Assembly (NCBI GenBank): GCA_002339135.1
Contig: DDJR01000073.1
Coordinates: 689 to 10,439 of the forward strand
From: Flavobacteriales bacterium UBA2619
GTDB taxonomy: Bacteria; Bacteroidota; Bacteroidia; Flavobacteriales_D; Sanyastnellaceae
Direction of reading: 5' to 3'
DNA length: 9,751 nt
In this document: positions 5,904 to 9,751 of the stretch, one piece after another
Layout of the letters: the number at the start of each line of letters is the position of its first letter
Numbering within the stretch: position 1 is the stretch's first letter
The notes under the pieces: model-generated
Database searches by the model: none
Seen by the model: only the letters and a program-made list of their open reading frames with translations
Told to the model about the DNA's origin: nothing
Made by a program: the position numbers and the translations under genes

Positions 5904-6659
5904 TTATGCGTCGAGGAAGAAATCTTTCATCAACATCTTGTACTCAGAGGTAAAGTTTCTTCTTCCTGTTTCTTCTCCTGTTTCTAAAACGATGGTTGAA
6001 CAAGTCGCTGGGGCCAAGTCTTCTCTCACAATTTTAAATTCTGATAAAAACCTGACTGCCGCATGCTTCTTTGTAGGAAGTATATCACATCGCCTTATCA
6101 ATTTAAAGTGATATTCCTTTGCTGCAGACAACAGATCTGCTTCTCTTTCGACAGGCCAAACTATTCCAAATACACCTTCTTTGCTCAAGATTTTTGCAAC
6201 GCCATGGAACAAATCAGAAATAGGCAGCGCATCGTCATGACGAGCTAAGTTTCTTGCATAAAATGGAGACTTGGGCTTGTTGTGAAAAAAAGGAGGATTA
6301 CTGACCACCAGATCAGCCTCAAAATTTTGCACTTCATCTGACCACTGCTGAAATGAAAGTTCAATACAAGAAAGTTGATGCTGAAAAGGTGAAGTGACGA
6401 AATTTTCACGAGTTTGAACTGCCGCGAAAGGTTCGAGTTCAATTGCAGTTACTGATGCACCTGAAAAGCGCTGAGCTAACATCAAAGCGACAACACCCGA
6501 ACCTGAACCTATATCAACAATTTTTAAGTGGGGAGTGATTGTTGAGGGACGTGACCAAGCGCCGAGCATAACACCATCAGTACCAATTTTCATTGCACAC
6601 TTTTCGTCGATAACAGCAAAGCGTTTGAAGGTCATTATGCGATTGCGAGAAGTGCCCAT
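5904..6659 (-). CDS. trmN6: tRNA1(Val) (adenine(37)-N6)-methyltransferase
   Basis: 251 aa, a class I SAM-dependent methyltransferase of the YfiC/TrmN6 family that makes m6A at position 37 of tRNA1(Val). Diagnostic segments are FKRFAVIDEKCAMKIGTDGV (11-30), the family signature with CAMKxGTDGVxLGAW; motif I VDIGSGSGVVALMLAQR (48-64) for SAM; acidic IELE (73-76); and the N6-adenine catalytic motif NPPFF (121-125) preceded by DLVVS. The C-terminal half (FGIVWPVERE, ILPTKKHAAVRFL, YKMLMKDFFLDA) also fits the family. ATG at 6659 is used; Met9 is an alternative. It begins 12 bases after the paaY-like stop, so it is probably the third gene of that operon, although tRNA modification is functionally unrelated to CoA-thioester metabolism. 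Confidence 0.92.
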   Translation of the reverse strand: MGTSRNRIMTFKRFAVIDEKCAMKIGTDGVMLGAWSRPSTITPHLKIVDIGSGSGVVALMLAQRFSGASVTAIELEPFAAVQTRENFVTSPFQHQLSCIELSFQQWSDEVQNFEADLVVSNPPFFHNKPKSPFYARNLARHDDALPISDLFHGVAKILSKEGVFGIVWPVEREADLLSAAKEYHFKLIRRCDILPTKKHAAVRFLSEFKIVREDLAPATCSTIVLETGEETGRRNFTSEYKMLMKDFFLDA

Positions 6660-6671
6660 TGAAACGCAGGA

Positions 6672-7268
6672 TTATTTTTTTGAACGCTTCATCCAAGTGT
6701 CAAAATTTGGAAAGTCCTCCACCCTATTCTCAGGGACCTCCGTGAATGGCATGACTTCTTCTGAATGGGTTTTCATGTCTTGAGGAAGTTCACGGTACAA
6801 AGCCGTTCCTTCAACTTTGTGATTGTACATCACCTCACTTACCTCCTTGATTTTCTTCGCGGGGTTTCCAACGATTAGACTTCTTGGAGTCCAAATACTA
6901 CCCGCTTTTAAGAAGCTTAATGCACCTACAATGCACCCGTCTCCCAACTCTACATCATCCATAATTACAGAATTCATGCCGACGAGTGTCTCTCGTCCAA
7001 GATTCGCTCCGTGTATGCTCGCTCCGTGACCTACATGAGCTCCCGTTTGAAGCACTACAGATTTACCTGGAAACATATGTAAAACACAATTTTCTTGCAC
7101 ATTACATCCATCAGCAATCTCGATTCTCCCCCAATCGCCGCGCAAAACAGCACCGGGTCCGATGTAACAATCTTTTCCAATTGTTACGTGACCCAGAACA
7201 ACCGCATTGGGGTGAATGTATGAGGAAGGATGAACCACTGGAACCATCCCCTTAAAAGACTGGATCAT
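6672..7268 (-). CDS. paaY: PaaY-type hexapeptide-repeat protein (gamma-carbonic anhydrase fold)
   Basis: 198 aa, matching PaaY of the phenylacetate pathway (about 196 aa). A left-handed beta helix covers residues 15-135, with hexapeptide turns such as VVLGHVTIGKDCYIGPGAVLR (given in part), followed by LIVGNPAKKIKEVSE and a C-terminal helical tail of about 55 residues that smaller YrdA-type gamma-carbonic anhydrases lack. The metal ligands His64 (NCVLH), His81 and His86 (GHGASIH) are present with canonical spacing. PaaY hydrolyses off-pathway CoA thioesters of ring-oxidation products; a carbonic anhydrase-like role is the alternative. The ATG overlaps the thiolase stop as ATGA, suggesting translational coupling and supporting a CoA-thioester role. 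Confidence 0.83.
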   Translation of the reverse strand: MIQSFKGMVPVVHPSSYIHPNAVVLGHVTIGKDCYIGPGAVLRGDWGRIEIADGCNVQENCVLHMFPGKSVVLQTGAHVGHGASIHGANLGRETLVGMNSVIMDDVELGDGCIVGALSFLKAGSIWTPRSLIVGNPAKKIKEVSEVMYNHKVEGTALYRELPQDMKTHSEEVMPFTEVPENRVEDFPNFDTWMKRSKK

Positions 7269-8473
7269 GGTGTGTTTTTAATGACAACAGCATACCCTTG
7301 ACCCACACCAACACAAAGAGTAACTAATCCATACTTCCCTCCTGTCCTCTCCAATTGCCTAGCTGCAGCAAGCAAAATTCTTGAACCGGTAACACCTAGA
7401 GGGTGGCCGATTGAAATTCCTCCGCCATTGGGGTTTATTCTAGAATCATCGTCCTCAAGATTCCAGGCTCTGATGCATGCCAAAGCTTGAGCCGAAAATG
7501 CTTCATTCAATTCGATAACGTCCAAATCATCAAATGTTATGCCAGCTCTTTGTAATGCAATTTCTGAAGCACGAACGGGCCCAATACCCATGATTCTAGG
7601 TTCAACACCTACAACAGCACTGGAAATAATTTGTGCCAAAGGCTTTAAATTGGAAGCCAACAACCCTGACTCATTTGCAAGAAGCAACGCAGCGGAGCCA
7701 TCGTTTAACCCGCTAGAGTTTCCGGCAGTAACACTCCCACCCTCCTTCCTAAAAGCTGGGCGCAACTTCGCAAGTCGTGCTAAAGTTGTGTCGGATTTAA
7801 TAAATTCATCGTGAGAGAAGATCACATCATCCTGCTTTCGTTGAGGAATGGATACTGGAAGTATTTCTTGTGCAAGCAAACCCGCATCTCTAGCTGCAGT
7901 AGCTTTCATGTGAGAACGAAAAGCAAAAGCATCCTGATCTTCTCGTGAAATATTGTATTTATCTACAAGGTTTTCTGCAGTAACTCCCATGCCATCAACA
8001 CCGTAGATGGCTTCAAGCTTGGGATTGACAAACCGCCAACCGAAGCTTGTATCAAAAAGAGAGCTGTCTCTGCCGAACGCTTTGGATGCCTTCGACATGA
8101 CCCAGGGGCCTCTTGTCATATTTTCCACTCCACCGGCAACAACAACATCTGCATCTCCCAATGCAAGCATTCGAGAACCATTAACAGCTGCTGCTAGCCC
8201 TGATGCACAAAGTCTATTCACCGTTTCACCGGGAACTGAGTCAGGCAAGCCAGCAAGAAGTGAAGCCATTCTAGCTATGTTTCTGTTGTCCTCTCCCGCT
8301 TGGTTTGCACATCCTAAGATGACATCACCGACAACGGCTGGGTCAAGTCCAGGATTGCGTTTTAAAAGCTCCGAAATGGTCAATGCCGCCAAATCATCAG
8401 TTCTGACGGAAGCAAGAGAGCCACCAAAGTTTCCTACTGGAGTTCTCACTCCATCTACAAGAAATGCATTCAT
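7265..8473 (-). CDS. paaJ: Thiolase of the 3-oxoadipyl-CoA (PcaF/PaaJ) type
   Basis: 402 aa, full length for the family. Catalytic residues are Cys89 (NRLCASGLAAAV), His357 (GGISIGHPLG) and Cys387 (LCVGVGQG), with NEAF at 323-326. The segments GCANQAGEDNRNIARMA (54-70), GGVENMTRGPWVMSKA (114-129), DTSFGWRFVNP (141-151) and VTAGNSSGLNDGSAALL (248-264) are closer to PcaF/PaaJ beta-ketoadipyl-CoA thiolases than to housekeeping acetoacetyl-CoA thiolases. It would cleave 3-oxoadipyl-CoA (or the 5,6-dehydrosuberyl analogue) to acetyl-CoA and a shorter acyl-CoA in aromatic or phenylacetate breakdown. The PaaY gene directly after it, with overlapping start and stop, favours the phenylacetate variant, but paaABCDE and the other pathway genes are not in the window. 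A general fatty-acid thiolase remains possible. It is the first gene of the operon, with a TACCTTTG box upstream. Confidence 0.85.
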   Translation of the reverse strand: MNAFLVDGVRTPVGNFGGSLASVRTDDLAALTISELLKRNPGLDPAVVGDVILGCANQAGEDNRNIARMASLLAGLPDSVPGETVNRLCASGLAAAVNGSRMLALGDADVVVAGGVENMTRGPWVMSKASKAFGRDSSLFDTSFGWRFVNPKLEAIYGVDGMGVTAENLVDKYNISREDQDAFAFRSHMKATAARDAGLLAQEILPVSIPQRKQDDVIFSHDEFIKSDTTLARLAKLRPAFRKEGGSVTAGNSSGLNDGSAALLLANESGLLASNLKPLAQIISSAVVGVEPRIMGIGPVRASEIALQRAGITFDDLDVIELNEAFSAQALACIRAWNLEDDDSRINPNGGGISIGHPLGVTGSRILLAAARQLERTGGKYGLVTLCVGVGQGYAVVIKNTP

Positions 8474-8491
8474 TTGTATTATTTTCTATTG

Positions 8492-8499
8492 CAAAGGTA
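8492..8499 (-). promoter_or_regulatory. Bacteroidota -7 promoter box for the thiolase operon
   Basis: On the minus strand TACCTTTG fits the TAnnTTTG consensus exactly and lies 18 bases before the thiolase ATG, giving a short AT-rich leader. The -33 element is weak: ATTTAC ends 18 bases further upstream. The gap to the divergent glycosyltransferase gene is only 80 bases, so the two promoters must lie close together. Confidence 0.55.
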
Positions 8500-8553
8500 G
8501 TTGAGAATAAGGGGTGTAAATTGCATCACATATACGTCATTGAAAATCCATCC

Positions 8554-9666
8554 ATGAAAATCGCCATAGCCTCAACATTCCATCCGTATCGAGGGGGTAT
8601 AGCTCAGTTTAATGACACGCTGGCAATAGCCTTAAAGTCACAAGGGCACACCGTGAATTGCTTCAACTGGAGCCGTCAGTATCCTACGATATTTTTTCCA
8701 GGTTTGGCCCAAACAAAATCAGGAACTTCGACACCACCTCGATCTGCTGTTGCACCACTTGATTCCATATCACCGAACTCTTGGCGAAAAACAGCGAAAA
8801 TTATTTTAAGCAATGACGCTGTAGATGTTGTTATTCTGCCGTTTTGGCATTCTGCTTTAGCGCCAGCATTGAGAGGTGTCGCACGTTCAATTAAGCGTCT
8901 TTCTCCAGAGACAAGGATCATCGCAATCATGCACAATGCTACATCTCATGACGGGAAAGCTTCCGACAAGTGGCTTACTCGAAGGTTTTTAAAACGTGTT
9001 GATCAGGTCGTGACTTTAAGTGAATCTGTCACAGTAGACGTGACCAAACTTGCGCCAGCACTTCCCATAAAAACCTTGTTTCATCCCATATACAACGACT
9101 TACCTAAAAAGCTAGACAAGTCCATCGCTAGAGAAAAATTGAGGATTCCTACAAGTGCAAAAAATGTGGTGTTGTTTTTTGGTCTGATCAGGCCTTACAA
9201 AGGTCTTGAAGTTCTGATAGAGGCATCTAATTTTCTGTCAGAGCAAACGCATATAATCATTGCTGGAGAATGTTATGGTTCTTGGAAAAAATACGCGCGT
9301 TTAATCCACGAAAGCAAAGCGAAAGCTAGAATTCACATAGTTAACCGCTTTATACCCGATGAACAATTGGGTGATTTTTTTGCAGCAGCAGACTTGGTGG
9401 CTCTGCCCTACTTGTCTGCATCCCAAAGTGGGGTTACAGCAACCGCAATTCAGTACAATTTACCTATTGTTGCAAGCAATGTAGGGGACCTGTCCAATTC
9501 AATAACAGAAGGGGAAACTGGGGCTCTTGTAAAAGCGGGGGATTCACATGCACTCGCGGAAGCAATCGACATGTGGTTTCTTGAAAAACACCCTGAATTG
9601 GGCGAATCGTACGCTAAGTTAAAGGCGACAAAATCATGGGAGGCGTTCGCCAAGAAGCTTGTTTAA
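8554..9666 (+). CDS. GT4-family glycosyltransferase
   Basis: 370 aa from the ATG at 8554, chosen because MKIAIASTFHPYRGGIAQFN is a typical GT-B start; an ATG at 8464 would add 30 atypical residues and overlap the divergent thiolase start. The N-terminal Rossmann-like domain has the GGIAQF loop (14-19). The C-terminal nucleotide-sugar domain begins near VVLFFGLIRPYKGLEVLIEA (part of 205-224) and includes IIIAGE (234-239), the region LPYLSASQSGV (284-294), LPIVASNVGDL (303-313) and EGETGALV (319-326). QSG in place of the usual acidic EX7E start is seen in a subset of GT4 enzymes. It probably adds a sugar to a surface polysaccharide or glycolipid on the cytoplasmic side of the membrane; donor and acceptor are unknown. 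No other polysaccharide genes are visible in the window. Confidence 0.88.
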   Translation: MKIAIASTFHPYRGGIAQFNDTLAIALKSQGHTVNCFNWSRQYPTIFFPGLAQTKSGTSTPPRSAVAPLDSISPNSWRKTAKIILSNDAVDVVILPFWHSALAPALRGVARSIKRLSPETRIIAIMHNATSHDGKASDKWLTRRFLKRVDQVVTLSESVTVDVTKLAPALPIKTLFHPIYNDLPKKLDKSIAREKLRIPTSAKNVVLFFGLIRPYKGLEVLIEASNFLSEQTHIIIAGECYGSWKKYARLIHESKAKARIHIVNRFIPDEQLGDFFAAADLVALPYLSASQSGVTATAIQYNLPIVASNVGDLSNSITEGETGALVKAGDSHALAEAIDMWFLEKHPELGESYAKLKATKSWEAFAKKLV

Positions 9667-9685
9667 ACTGAGGTTAATTGGACAT

Positions 9686-9702
9686 CATTGATACCATCAA
9701 TG
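9686..9702. other. Perfect 7-bp inverted repeat after the glycosyltransferase
   Basis: CATTGAT and ATCAATG flank the 3-base loop ACC, 19 bases after the glycosyltransferase stop. There is no T tract after it on either strand, so it is at best a weak terminator. The last 85 bases stay open in more than one frame on both strands, and no gene can be assigned there. Confidence 0.3.
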
Positions 9703-9751
9703 GGTCGAATACATATCTCTGTACAAGCACCAATTGTCCATCTGATGTCAG

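Noticed and set aside
8007..8504. 165-aa open frame on the plus strand opposite the thiolase
   Set aside because: Antisense to catalytic segments of the thiolase, low-complexity S/A/P-rich translation, no start context.
9667..9751. Possible start or end of another gene at the right edge
   Set aside because: Only 85 bases, open in more than one frame on each strand; a minus-strand frame ending at 9663-9665 is possible but cannot be distinguished from the others.

Overview
The window looks like chromosomal DNA of a Bacteroidota bacterium, most likely a marine or free-living member of the Flavobacteriales. The evidence is two type IX secretion (T9SS) C-terminal sorting domains, secreted proteins with the cysteine-rich GCTD...DDGSC repeats common in that phylum, a START-like protein and a DUF6370-like protein of types known from Bacteroidota, a TAnnTTTG promoter box, and starts without clear Shine-Dalgarno sequences. 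No rRNA, tRNA, CRISPR array, transposase or phage gene was seen.

Left part (1-4032, all minus strand) is a run of exported proteins. In transcription order these are: a 485-aa multidomain protein (DUF1566/Fibrobacter-type domain, three Cys-rich repeats, T9SS domain); a 119-aa DUF6370-like protein; a T9SS-sorted alpha/beta hydrolase that resembles cutinase/PETase-type polyester hydrolases; a 59-aa ORF that looks like the cut-off front of a LamG-type protein; and, overlapping it by ATGA, a secreted beta-sandwich protein that leaves the window at base 1. The 485-aa protein and the hydrolase share homologous signal peptides and sorting domains (50 of 73 C-terminal residues identical by hand count) around unrelated middles. 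The gaps upstream of the hydrolase and the 59-aa ORF are 93-bp paralogous copies, and a weaker copy lies upstream of the DUF6370-like gene. This looks like local duplication and module exchange among surface proteins.

Middle part (4033-5501): 4127-4838 holds a decayed PepSY-type membrane protein gene with four in-frame stops (all three stop types) and a 10-bp tandem duplication that breaks the frame. Removing one copy gives a 233-codon reading frame. Next is a small exported protein made of six VDYGED-type repeats bracketed by two cysteines, then a 285-bp gap without a convincing gene.

Right part (5502-9751) is conventional. A START-like (AHSA1-type) protein on plus converges on a minus-strand operon of thiolase (paaJ-like), PaaY-type hexapeptide protein and tRNA1(Val) A37 N6-methyltransferase; the first two overlap by ATGA and the third follows after 12 bp. 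The thiolase has a good Bacteroidota -7 box. A GT4 glycosyltransferase is transcribed divergently from it. The last 85 bases are too short to assign.
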